Source of the DNA: Pseudodesulfovibrio aespoeensis Aspo-2
Lineage (GTDB): Bacteria > Desulfobacterota > Desulfovibrionia > Desulfovibrionales > Desulfovibrionaceae
DNA: 64,000 nt
Assembly (NCBI RefSeq): GCF_000176915.2
Contig: NC_014844.1
Span: 2,542,001 to 2,606,000 of the forward strand
Direction: 5' to 3'
Shown here piece after piece: positions 9,145 to 16,922 of this stretch. The position numbers were made by a program, and so were the translations under genes. The notes under the pieces are model-generated. The model worked only from the letters and a program-made list of their open reading frames with translations, did no database searches and was not told where the DNA came from. How positions within the stretch are numbered: position 1 is the stretch's first letter; each line of letters starts with the position of its first letter.

Positions 9145-9173
9145 TTCACTGTCTCGACAAAAACGGTTCGCGC

Positions 9174-10313
9174 TCACCCCTTGAGCGCCTCGAGATCGTC
9201 GAGAATGATCCTGGCGGCCCTGGCTGCGGCCCCCGGCTCGCCCACCATGGAGCGCAGCCCGGCCAGATCGCGCCTGACCGAGGCGAGCCTCTCGGGCGAG
9301 TCGATCCAGGAGGAGGCGGCAGCGGCCAGATGCGGGGCCGTGGCCCGGTCCTGGATGTGTTCGGGGTATATCTCGCGGTCCGCGATGAGGTTGGGCAGGC
9401 TGATGAACTTGACGCGGACGAGGAGTCGGGCCACCAGGGCCGAGAGGGCCGACACCTGATAGGCCACCACCACGGGCGTGCCGATGAGCGCGGTCTCCAG
9501 GGTGACTGTGCCGGATGCGGCCAGCATCATGGCGCAGGCGCGGAACGTCTCGTAGCGGGCGTCCGGCTCGACGATCTCCACCGGGATGTCGCTGTCCCAC
9601 AGGGCGAGCAGCCGCTCGCGCTCCATGCCCGGAGCGCGGACAATGACATAGCGCAGGTCCGGGTGTTTCTCCCGCAGCAGCCGGGCCGCCCCGGCAAACT
9701 CGGGCAGCAGGTTCGAGACCTCCCGGATGCGGCTGCCCGGCAAAAGCCCGATCAGGTTCCGGTCCACGGGCATGGCGTCGAGCCGATTGAGGGGCAGCAC
9801 GTCCATGAGCGGATGCCCCACATAGTCCACGTCCATACCACGCTTGCCGTAGAAATCCTTCTCGAACGGCAGGATGCAGATGACCCGGCGCACATGGTCG
9901 CGCAGGAACTCGGCCCGGCCCGGTCTCCAGGCCCACAGCTGCGGGCTGATGTAGTAATAGACCGGGATGCCGAGCCTCCTGGCTATTTTTGCGATGCGGA
10001 AGTTGAACTCCGGGCAGTCTATGAGGACCACGGCGCAAGGCTGGACCTGCTCAAGAGCGCGCCTGATGCGGCGCAGGAGCAGCAGGATGCGCGGCAGGCC
10101 GCCCAGGATCTCGGTGATGCCCACCAGGGAGATGAGGCTGGACGGATAGCGCACGTCCATGCCCTCGGCCTCCATGGCCGGGCCGCCCATACCGGTGAAG
10201 GAAATGCCGGGCCGGGCCTGGGCCAGCGCCTTGATCAGCTCGGCCCCGTGCAGGTCGCCCGATGCCTCGCCGACGCTCAGCCAGATGGGACCGTGTTGAT
10301 TTCCTGTCTGCAT
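9174..10313 (-). CDS. lpxB: Lipid-A-disaccharide synthase
   Basis: This 379 aa protein (family about 380 aa) is a GT19 glycosyltransferase. It condenses UDP-2,3-diacylglucosamine with lipid X to make the lipid A disaccharide on the inner membrane. Signatures are the N-terminal LSVGEASGDLHGAELI, the LIDCPEFNFRIAK strand, YYISPQLWAW, YVGHPLMD, LLPGSRIREV, and the C-terminal SGTVTLETALIGTPVVVAY. The ATG at 10313 is chosen because it puts the family N-terminus at the start; the upstream in-frame ATG lacks a ribosome site. The neighbour at 10442 is divergent. Confidence 0.95.
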   Translation of the reverse strand: MQTGNQHGPIWLSVGEASGDLHGAELIKALAQARPGISFTGMGGPAMEAEGMDVRYPSSLISLVGITEILGGLPRILLLLRRIRRALEQVQPCAVVLIDCPEFNFRIAKIARRLGIPVYYYISPQLWAWRPGRAEFLRDHVRRVICILPFEKDFYGKRGMDVDYVGHPLMDVLPLNRLDAMPVDRNLIGLLPGSRIREVSNLLPEFAGAARLLREKHPDLRYVIVRAPGMERERLLALWDSDIPVEIVEPDARYETFRACAMMLAASGTVTLETALIGTPVVVAYQVSALSALVARLLVRVKFISLPNLIADREIYPEHIQDRATAPHLAAAASSWIDSPERLASVRRDLAGLRSMVGEPGAAARAARIILDDLEALKG

Positions 10314-10441
10314 GCACGGTGAGTATCCCATGTGCGCCCCGGCTGCAAGGCGACCGCCCGATTGCCGTTCGACGGGGTTGCCAAGCGGGCATCGAGCGCG
10401 TAGGAACGGGCGCACACACGATTTCTCAAAGAGGATATCCC

Positions 10442-11362
10442 ATGACGCTGAAAGTCGGAGTTGTCGGTTTGGGCTGGATGGGCCGCGTCCATCTGCGCAA
10501 TTACACTGAAATGGCCGGTGTCGAGATCGTCGGCGTGGTCGACGTGGACCCCAAGGCGCGCGAGGAGGTCACGGCCCGGTTCGGCGTGACTGCCTTCGCC
10601 ACCCTGGATGAGCTGCTCGCGCACGAGCTGGACGCCATCAGCGTCTGCGTGCCCACGAGCCTGCATCACGAGACCGGCCTCAAGATCATCGCCAAGAAAA
10701 TCAACCTGCTCATCGAAAAACCCCTGGCCGCCACCGCAGCCGAGGGCGAGGAACTGGTCAAGCGGGCCGCCGAGCAGGGCGTGGCCCTCATGGTCGGCCA
10801 CGTGGAGCGGTTCAACCCGGCGGTGGCCAGGGTCAAGGAGCTGGTCGGCGACGACATCATCTCCATCCAGATCGAGCGCGTGGGTCCGTATCCGCCGCGC
10901 ATCCAGGACGTGGGCGTGGTCAAGGATCTCGGCTCCCACGACATCGACCTGATCCGCTACATCACCGGGTCGGAGTACAAATCGGTCTATGCCGTGACCT
11001 CCACCACCCTGGGCAAGCACGAGGACAGCGCGCTCATCACCGCCCAGATGGAGAACGGCGTGCTCGCCAGCATCTCCACCAACTGGGTCACCCCCTACAA
11101 GGGGCGCAAGATCCTGGTGGCCTGCGAGTCCAAATACATCGAGGCCAACCTGATCACCCAGGAGGTCAAGGAATACTCGGCCTTCTCCACCTACGACAAA
11201 AGCTACTCGGTGCGCGAATGGCCGCTCATGTTCCGCGAGCCGGTCAAGGAGGAGCTGACCCAGTTCCTCGCCGCCCTGCGCAACAACACCCCGGTGCCCA
11301 TCACCGGCGAGGACGGGCTGGCCGTGCTCAGGGTATTCGAACGCATCCTGCCCGGCGCATAG
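10442..11362 (+). CDS. Gfo/Idh/MocA-family NAD(P)-dependent oxidoreductase
   Basis: The protein is 306 aa. The N-terminal Rossmann fold shows GVVGLGWMGRVHLRNY, and the family sugar-dehydrogenase motif appears as LIEKPLAATAAEGEEL (EKP). A conserved GHVERFNPAV and DLGSHDIDLIRY (the catalytic H in the GxHxxD pattern) follow. Members oxidise or reduce sugars and inositol-like substrates; the substrate here cannot be assigned. It is divergent from lpxB. Genes of this family are often next to lipid A genes in related bacteria, so a role in nucleotide-sugar or envelope metabolism is plausible but inferred. The ATG at 10442 follows AGAGGA. Confidence 0.85.
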   Translation: MTLKVGVVGLGWMGRVHLRNYTEMAGVEIVGVVDVDPKAREEVTARFGVTAFATLDELLAHELDAISVCVPTSLHHETGLKIIAKKINLLIEKPLAATAAEGEELVKRAAEQGVALMVGHVERFNPAVARVKELVGDDIISIQIERVGPYPPRIQDVGVVKDLGSHDIDLIRYITGSEYKSVYAVTSTTLGKHEDSALITAQMENGVLASISTNWVTPYKGRKILVACESKYIEANLITQEVKEYSAFSTYDKSYSVREWPLMFREPVKEELTQFLAALRNNTPVPITGEDGLAVLRVFERILPGA

Positions 11363-11387
11363 CCGGATCAGGACACGCCAGAAAAAA

Positions 11388-11427
11388 GGCCCCGTCTCCC
11401 TGACACGCAATGCAGGGGGACGGGGCC
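11388..11427 (-). terminator. Rho-independent terminator for the 11450-12103 gene
   Basis: Fifteen-bp stem GGCCCCGTCTCCCTG / CAGGGGGACGGGGCC (11388-11402, 11413-11427) with one G-T pair. On the minus strand it is followed by TTTTTTC. Confidence 0.85.
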
Positions 11428-11449
11428 GTTGACTCGCTGCCTGTAAATA

Positions 11450-12103
11450 TCAGTTGCTTGCCACCCGGCTGGTTCCCGCTCCGGCCTGGGCCGAGGGCGC
11501 CACCGCAATGTAGTCCACCACGTCCCTGACACCCCAGACCTCGCCGGCAATGGCCAGGGCGGCAGTTTTTTGACTGTGGTCCGAGGTCGAGCCGATGAGG
11601 ATGGCGGTTCCCCGAATGACCTCGATGCGCAGATCGGCGTTTTCGAGCCGTTTGGTCGCGGCCAGCTTCTGGCTGACGGTGCGCAGGAGCGCGGCGTCGC
11701 TCTGGGCCTCGCGGACGGTGAGGCGCGGGTAAAACTTGCAGGTGATCAGCCGGACCCCTTCGAGGGTGCGGGCCGTGCCGAGCGCCTGATCGGCCTGGGC
11801 ACGGCTGTCGGTCTGGCCCACGAGATAGGCATGCCCATTGATGACATGGGCGGAAACCGTATGCACGCCGCCCAACCGCAGCCGCTCGCGCAGGCGGCGC
11901 TCAAGCATCCTGTCCGAATCGCACTGAATCTGTCCGCCCTCGACGCTCTCCTTGGGGAGATTGGCGTCGGCAAAGACCACGGCATCGTAGCCGGTCATGG
12001 CCCCGCCCGCCACCTGCACGGCTGGATACACGGCGCACCCGGCCAGGGCCATGCCCAGGCCGACGGCCAGAACGATGTGGAGCAGGTTCCGTTTCATGAT
12101 CAT
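11450..12103 (-). CDS. Dual-BON-domain lipoprotein (DolP/YraP-like)
   Basis: The protein is 217 aa. A signal peptide ends in a canonical lipobox (GMALAGC), giving an acylated N-terminal cysteine. After a linker come two BON domains, about residues 60-125 and 130-200, with LRERLRLGGVHTVSAHVINGHA and LAIAGEVWGVRDVVDYIAV patterns. E. coli DolP, with the same architecture, is an outer-membrane lipoprotein that supports envelope integrity. The start may be ATG 12103 or ATG 12097; neither has a strong ribosome site. It lies 105 bases downstream of the GT39 gene in the same direction. Confidence 0.8.
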   Translation of the reverse strand: MIMKRNLLHIVLAVGLGMALAGCAVYPAVQVAGGAMTGYDAVVFADANLPKESVEGGQIQCDSDRMLERRLRERLRLGGVHTVSAHVINGHAYLVGQTDSRAQADQALGTARTLEGVRLITCKFYPRLTVREAQSDAALLRTVSQKLAATKRLENADLRIEVIRGTAILIGSTSDHSQKTAALAIAGEVWGVRDVVDYIAVAPSAQAGAGTSRVASN

Positions 12104-12208
12104 GCACTGCGCCCAAGGCGGCTTGTCTAGACTTTATCTAATCAACCTGTGCCTCAAGTCGGCACCCTGGTCAAGTGATGATGCAAGAATTGTGCGCTTG
12201 GCCCGGCG

Positions 12209-13855
12209 TCACTCACGGACGGCCAGGACATAGACCATGCCCGCCATATCCTGCCTGTCGATGACCCGCAGTCCGGGCGGGCGGTCCGTCCACTCGTCCC
12301 AGTGCCTTTCGCGGATGACGAGCACTACCCTGCCCCGCCGCTCGATCAGGGCGGCCAGTTCGTCAAAATCGCCCGTCTCCTCGATGTCATGCTCGGCGTA
12401 GTAGGTGAAAATGCCTGAGTAGACCTTGTAGGCCAGGGGCGCGTAGCCCTGACGCACGTGTGCGCCGATCATCTGCCCCTGCCGCTTGGGGCTCATGGCG
12501 TCGTCCAGGGACGGGGCCACCATCAGCCCCACCGGATAGAGCCACAGGGTCACGGCCAGGGCCGACCAGAGCAGGCAGACCTTGCTCCCCCGGCGGCGCA
12601 GGAGCAGGAAGACCAGCCCGACGAACAGAAGCAGGCAACCGGAAAGGCCCAGCCCGCGCAGCGGCACCGGGAACGGCAGCAGGTCGCCCGCCACCAGCAG
12701 CCCCGCGCCAAGAACCAGCCACAGCCCGGCCACACAGGTCCAGAACCGGGCCGAATGCGCGCTGTCGAGCCGGGTCATGGCCTGGGCCGTAAGCAGGGCC
12801 ATGGGCGGAAACATGGGCAGGATGTAGATGAGCACCTTGCCGCTCAGGCTGGAGAGGAAAATGAAGGTGGCCCCGAACATGATCCACAGAAACACGGTCG
12901 GTCCGGCCTCGCGGCGAGAGGCCCAGTGGCCGCCCCAGGCCTCAAGGGAGAAGAGCCGCCTGACTGGGACCACCAGGGCGAAAAGCGACCACGGCAGCCA
13001 GGCCAGAGGCAGGGCGATGAAATAATAGGAGACCGGCTCGCGGTGGTGAAAGGTGGCGGTGGCCCGCTGGATGACATGCTTGCCGAGCACGGTGTCCATG
13101 AGAAACGACGGCCCCTCGACCATGACCACCCCGGCCACCCAGGCGGCGAGCATGGTCAGCATAACCAGAAGGCCCACGCCCATGGCCCGGCTGAAAAGCC
13201 TGCGCACCTCGCCCCTCCACAGCAGGTAGAGGGTCACGGTCAGGAGCGGGAGGAGGAAGCCGAGCGGCCCCTTGGTCAGGGTGGCCAGCCCGGCCAGCGC
13301 AAAGGCCAACACGGGCCAGGGCCCCTGGTCCTGCCCGGACAGCGCCTTGAACAGGCAGGCGTGGCTCAGGACGATCAGTCCGGCAAAGAGCAGGTCCATG
13401 CGCGAATAGTGGAACAGCCCGACCAGGAAAAAGGTGGAGAGCAGCATGAGCACGCAGGCCAGACACACGGACCGGTCAAAACCCAGCACCCGCGCCAGCA
13501 CATAGGCCGAAGCCAGGAAAAACAGGCCCGACAGGGCCGCGCCCAGGAAGAACACGGTGGGCATGTCTGCGGGCGTCAGCGTGTCGATCAGCCACAGGAA
13601 CCAGAAATACACGGGCGGCTTGTCCGGATAGGGCTGGCCGTTGAGGGAGAGGACCATCCATTTGCCGTGGCTGACGAGGTTCTGGTAGGCATTGGCATAG
13701 CGCACCTCGTCCGAAAACCACAGGGCGCGGTTGTTCAGGGTGAACCATGTCTGGGCGGTGACGCCGAGGATCATGGTCAGCCAGGGGTGGCCCGCCAGCG
13801 TGTACCAGAGCCGTTGCGCAAGCCCGACTGGCAGCTTCTTCTCCATGATACTCAT
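12209..13855 (-). CDS. ArnT-like GT39/PMT-family membrane glycosyltransferase
   Basis: The protein is 548 aa, close to ArnT (about 550 aa), with about 12 hydrophobic segments. The first periplasmic loop has the catalytic acidic pair in ALWFSDEVRYANAYQNL, and a PYPDKPPVYFW motif follows, as in ArnT-type lipid A glycosyltransferases. LATLTKGPLGFLLP and LPWSLF are further family segments. These enzymes move a sugar from an undecaprenyl carrier to lipid A or another envelope acceptor on the periplasmic side. The ATG at 13855 overlaps the TGA of the PAP2 gene (ATGA). Coupling to a PAP2 lipid phosphatase suggests lipid A phosphate removal or sugar capping. The transferred sugar is unknown. Confidence 0.82.
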   Translation of the reverse strand: MSIMEKKLPVGLAQRLWYTLAGHPWLTMILGVTAQTWFTLNNRALWFSDEVRYANAYQNLVSHGKWMVLSLNGQPYPDKPPVYFWFLWLIDTLTPADMPTVFFLGAALSGLFFLASAYVLARVLGFDRSVCLACVLMLLSTFFLVGLFHYSRMDLLFAGLIVLSHACLFKALSGQDQGPWPVLAFALAGLATLTKGPLGFLLPLLTVTLYLLWRGEVRRLFSRAMGVGLLVMLTMLAAWVAGVVMVEGPSFLMDTVLGKHVIQRATATFHHREPVSYYFIALPLAWLPWSLFALVVPVRRLFSLEAWGGHWASRREAGPTVFLWIMFGATFIFLSSLSGKVLIYILPMFPPMALLTAQAMTRLDSAHSARFWTCVAGLWLVLGAGLLVAGDLLPFPVPLRGLGLSGCLLLFVGLVFLLLRRRGSKVCLLWSALAVTLWLYPVGLMVAPSLDDAMSPKRQGQMIGAHVRQGYAPLAYKVYSGIFTYYAEHDIEETGDFDELAALIERRGRVVLVIRERHWDEWTDRPPGLRVIDRQDMAGMVYVLAVRE

Positions 13856-14475
13856 GCCTTGCTCCTGCACAGGGTGGAACCGGCCAGCACGATGGTGGCA
13901 AATCCGCTGAAGCTGCCGAGCAGCCAGCCGAAAAAGACATCCGTGGGATGATGCCAGCCGAGGTAGATGCGGGAAAAGCCCACCAGCGCGGCAGCCACGC
14001 CCAGGAGCGCGGTCAGCGTGCGGTTGCCGACCCTCAGCGAAAGAGGCAGCGACCAGCCCATGAACTCGGTGGTGTGGCCAGAAGGCAGGGAATGGTAGGT
14101 GCCCCGGCTGGTGACCGGATCAAACCAGACGCCCTGCCCCGGACGCGGGCGGCCCACGGTGTGCTTGATGAAGTGGACGGCCAGCGCGGCCACCACGGCC
14201 TGCACGGCCAGGAGGATGCATATAAAGCGCAGGGTGGCCCGGTCGCCGGAGCGCCACGCCCGCACGAGCATCCAGGCGTACACGGCATAGAAGACCGGGT
14301 TGCTCCAGTCGGTGATCAGCTTGAGGGTGAAGGCAAGGCCTGGATGCTCCGTGCTGTGCGTCCGAAAGAACTCGGCCACTGCGGCCTCGGTCGGGAACAC
14401 AAGCCAGATGACGGCCAGGATCAGCAGCAGCGGGGCCGAGATGACGGCCCATTGTCTGACAAAGGTGATGCGCAT
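13852..14475 (-). CDS. PAP2-superfamily lipid phosphatase (LpxE/PgpB-like)
   Basis: This 207 aa integral membrane protein has about six hydrophobic segments. All three acid-phosphatase motifs are intact: KHTVGRPRP, PSGHTTEF, and SRIYLGWHHPTDVFFGW. Such enzymes dephosphorylate undecaprenyl pyrophosphate, phosphatidylglycerol phosphate or lipid A on the periplasmic face. The gene overlaps the ArnT-like gene by 4 bases, so lipid A or undecaprenyl phosphate is the likely substrate; the sequence alone does not choose. The ATG at 14475 lies 9 bases downstream of the hypothetical gene. Confidence 0.88.
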   Translation of the reverse strand: MRITFVRQWAVISAPLLLILAVIWLVFPTEAAVAEFFRTHSTEHPGLAFTLKLITDWSNPVFYAVYAWMLVRAWRSGDRATLRFICILLAVQAVVAALAVHFIKHTVGRPRPGQGVWFDPVTSRGTYHSLPSGHTTEFMGWSLPLSLRVGNRTLTALLGVAAALVGFSRIYLGWHHPTDVFFGWLLGSFSGFATIVLAGSTLCRSKA

Positions 14476-14484
14476 GCGGGTCTA

Positions 14485-14886
14485 TTAGGCCATCCGGGCC
14501 GCTTGGGCAAGGTCGGCCTCTTCGGAGCCAAAAGACTCGAGCCCCGAAGAGTCGTCGCTGTCCAGGGCGTCGTCATTGTCCAGAGTGTCGTCGGACAGCA
14601 TATCCCGGTCCGCCTCCCCTAACCCGCCGGGCTTCAGGGGATGCGCTCCCGCGGCAACGCCCTGCGCTTCGAGCGGACAATAGGCTGCGTGGGTATACCT
14701 GACCCAGACATCCTCCCCGGCTCCGAGCTCGGCCAGGATGTCGGCCAGGGACCGGCCTTCCTGTTTCCAGTATTTGTAGGTGTGGTCGCCGCACTCAAAG
14801 GGGATGACCAGAGTGCCGTCCTCGTCCAGATAGGGCTGAGTCTTGTCCATCGCGTCCATGGTGTTCATGGGCGGGGACTCTTTCAC
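14485..14886 (-). CDS. Hypothetical protein with an acidic Asp/Ser-rich C-terminus
   Basis: I do not recognise a family. The protein is 133 aa from GTG 14886, or 127 aa from ATG 14868. The first 70 residues look folded (DEDGTLVIPFECGDHTYKYW, then LADILAELGAGEDVWVRYTH). The last 50 are low-complexity and acidic, with repeated LDSDD-like units. There is no signal peptide, so it is probably cytosolic. It ends 9 bases before the PAP2 gene, in the same direction and probably the same transcript. Confidence 0.6.
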   Translation of the reverse strand: MKESPPMNTMDAMDKTQPYLDEDGTLVIPFECGDHTYKYWKQEGRSLADILAELGAGEDVWVRYTHAAYCPLEAQGVAAGAHPLKPGGLGEADRDMLSDDTLDNDDALDSDDSSGLESFGSEEADLAQAARMA

Positions 14887-14969
14887 CTTTCCGGAAAAAA
14901 TTCAACAAAAGCCCGACAGGAGTTCCAGGCAGCGCGGCTGGCGATCCGCCCGACACGAGGCTGTGCCGA

Positions 14970-16751
14970 CTAGGCGACAGCCTGACCGGTGTCCTCGCCA
15001 CGCGCGGGCAGGCACACCAGCCGGTCGATCTCGCGGACCTTCTTGAGCACGCACCGGGCAATGCGCCTGAATTCGGGGTAATCCCGCGCCCGGTATTCCT
15101 TCCTGGCCCTGGTCAGCCCGGCCAGATCCACCGTTTCATTGTAGAGATAGGGCATGTAGAGGGGGTCCTGCTTCAGGAACAGTTCCACGCGGCCAAGGGC
15201 TTCGTGGATCTCGCCCTGGTTGGCGGCCACATTCTTGAAGAGCTTGCCCAGGTGTTTCTCGATGTTGCGCAGCGAGGTGGCCCACTTGGGGCCGCGCGGC
15301 TCAAATTGCACCGGGGTCATGGTGCCCCGGCTGGCCAGCAGTTCGCTCATGAACCGGGCCACGCCGCCCGGAGCCGAGGCCAGCAAACCCTCGCCGTAGG
15401 CGGTGTCCAGGTCGACCACGCGGGTTCCGGCGATGGGCACGCCGCCGCCGTAGACGTTGAAGACTGGCACAGAGGATTCCTTGAGGTCGTCCTCCAACTC
15501 GCGCTTGGCGGTCATGTACTGGACCGTGGTCAGGATCTCCTCGCCGTCCATGTTCCGGGTGGTCTGGTGATAGCTCTGACGGACCATGTTGGTAGTGTGG
15601 TTGTGGTGCCCGGCCGCGTGGGAGCGGTCCCTGAGCCAGGCGTAGTCCTGGCCGAGGAGGAGCATGTGGCTGACGCCGAGCCAGCGCAGCAGGCGCGAAA
15701 GGGTCACCGAGACGTTGCCGCCCGCGTCGAGCACGAGATCGTGCCCTTTCATGGAGTAGGTGCCCATGCCGCCCACGGTCCACAGGGGCAGGGTCGGCCC
15801 GGCGTAGCGGGCCACGGCCTCTGGGTTGACCTTGGTGGAATAGATGAGGGGCACGTCGCGGACAAAGTCGGGATCGAGCCGGGCAAAGAGGTTGAGCATG
15901 GACGCGTCGTAGTCGATGGCCACGCAGAAATGCGGCTTGATGCCCAGCGCCTGGAGCGTGGGCACGGTCTGCAGGGCGCAGGTGTAGAGGGCATGGCCCG
16001 GATTGTCGCGCAGCCTGGCTGCGGAATCCTCAAGGCTCGGTCCGGCGCCGAGGATGATCCCGCCGATGCCCGCGGCCCGGCCCTCCAGCCCCTTGATGGA
16101 CCCCTCGGCCATGGCCCGCCGGAAGTTGCGTATCTCGTTGCCGACCATCACGTCCTGGCGAAAGCGCAGGGTCGAGAGCTCCAGCGAGAAGTTCTCCAGC
16201 TTGTTGCGCATGAAGGTGCCCCAGCGGGCGTATTCCGGCCCCAGTTGCTGGCTGGGAATGTCGCACTTGAGATGGATCTGGCCGTAGATGAACTGGAGGT
16301 CGAGGTTTCTGACCACCTCGTGGATGTATTTCTCGTCCGGGATGAGGACATGGAATTTCTTGGACTCGAAAAACGGACGGTAGTCGGTCTGGCCCAGGCA
16401 GGCCAGGAGCATCTCGGGCCGAGGCTCCACAAGCATGACCTTGTGGGTGTCGGGCATGCCCTTGATGACATGGTTGACGCCGTATCCCAGGTTGCAGCCC
16501 ACGATGAAGGTGGCCGAGGTCTCGGGCTTGTCGCCGCCCACCCACGAAGTATAAAGGCCGGTGGGCGGCAGGCTCTCGAACATGCCCTTGCCGCTCTCCA
16601 TGCGCCAGTCATGGATGCCGTATTCGTTGATGAACAGGTTGTTGAGCAGCGCCTCCTCGCCAAAGGGGCGGGTGGAGAGCCACTGAAAGACGGGATGGCC
16701 CTGGGCCTGCAAATACTCGATGTTGTCCTTGAGGAAGGGATACGCGGTCAT
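14970..16751 (-). CDS. DUF115 / motility-accessory-factor (Maf) glycosyltransferase-like protein
   Basis: The protein is 593 aa. Residues about 210-420 form the DUF115/MptE-like domain: GIILGAGPSLEDSAARL, an FCVAIDYDASML strand, GGNVSVTLSRLLRWLG, and LLLGQDYAW. The N-terminal 200 residues match the Maf N-terminal domain (FIVGCNLGYGVNHVI, LVEPRPEMLL). Maf proteins add nonulosonic acid (pseudaminic or legionaminic acid) to flagellin in several bacteria. That role is plausible here, but no flagellar or sialic-acid genes are in the window. The ATG at 16751 has a GGACGAGG site. Confidence 0.82.
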   Translation of the reverse strand: MTAYPFLKDNIEYLQAQGHPVFQWLSTRPFGEEALLNNLFINEYGIHDWRMESGKGMFESLPPTGLYTSWVGGDKPETSATFIVGCNLGYGVNHVIKGMPDTHKVMLVEPRPEMLLACLGQTDYRPFFESKKFHVLIPDEKYIHEVVRNLDLQFIYGQIHLKCDIPSQQLGPEYARWGTFMRNKLENFSLELSTLRFRQDVMVGNEIRNFRRAMAEGSIKGLEGRAAGIGGIILGAGPSLEDSAARLRDNPGHALYTCALQTVPTLQALGIKPHFCVAIDYDASMLNLFARLDPDFVRDVPLIYSTKVNPEAVARYAGPTLPLWTVGGMGTYSMKGHDLVLDAGGNVSVTLSRLLRWLGVSHMLLLGQDYAWLRDRSHAAGHHNHTTNMVRQSYHQTTRNMDGEEILTTVQYMTAKRELEDDLKESSVPVFNVYGGGVPIAGTRVVDLDTAYGEGLLASAPGGVARFMSELLASRGTMTPVQFEPRGPKWATSLRNIEKHLGKLFKNVAANQGEIHEALGRVELFLKQDPLYMPYLYNETVDLAGLTRARKEYRARDYPEFRRIARCVLKKVREIDRLVCLPARGEDTGQAVA

Positions 16752-16763
16752 GCCTCGTCCTTT

Positions 16764-16820
16764 GTGTTCGCTTCGTGTCCGGGTCCGCGCACCGGCGCGG
16801 GGTGTTCGCTTCGTGTTCGG
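16764..16820 (+). repeat. Short direct repeat between the Maf and cysteine synthase genes
   Basis: GTGTTCGCTTCGTGTCCGG (16764-16782) recurs with one mismatch at 16802-16820, 38 bases later. It lies in the 171-base divergent intergenic region, which must also hold promoters for both genes. I see no clear promoter boxes there. Confidence 0.55.
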
Positions 16821-16922
16821 ACGGGAAATTGCACGATGCGTGCCAGTTGCACCTGGAATGTTTTTGCCATACGGTGCGTGGGTCGAGTGCGAATCCTTTT
16901 TCCGTTATTTCAGGGAAATGCC

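Noticed and set aside
15204-16922. In-frame open sequence extending the cysteine synthase fusion upstream, antisense to the Maf gene
   Set aside because: The extension has no recognisable domain, overlaps the well-supported Maf gene, and a proper ATG with a ribosome site begins the fusion at 16923.
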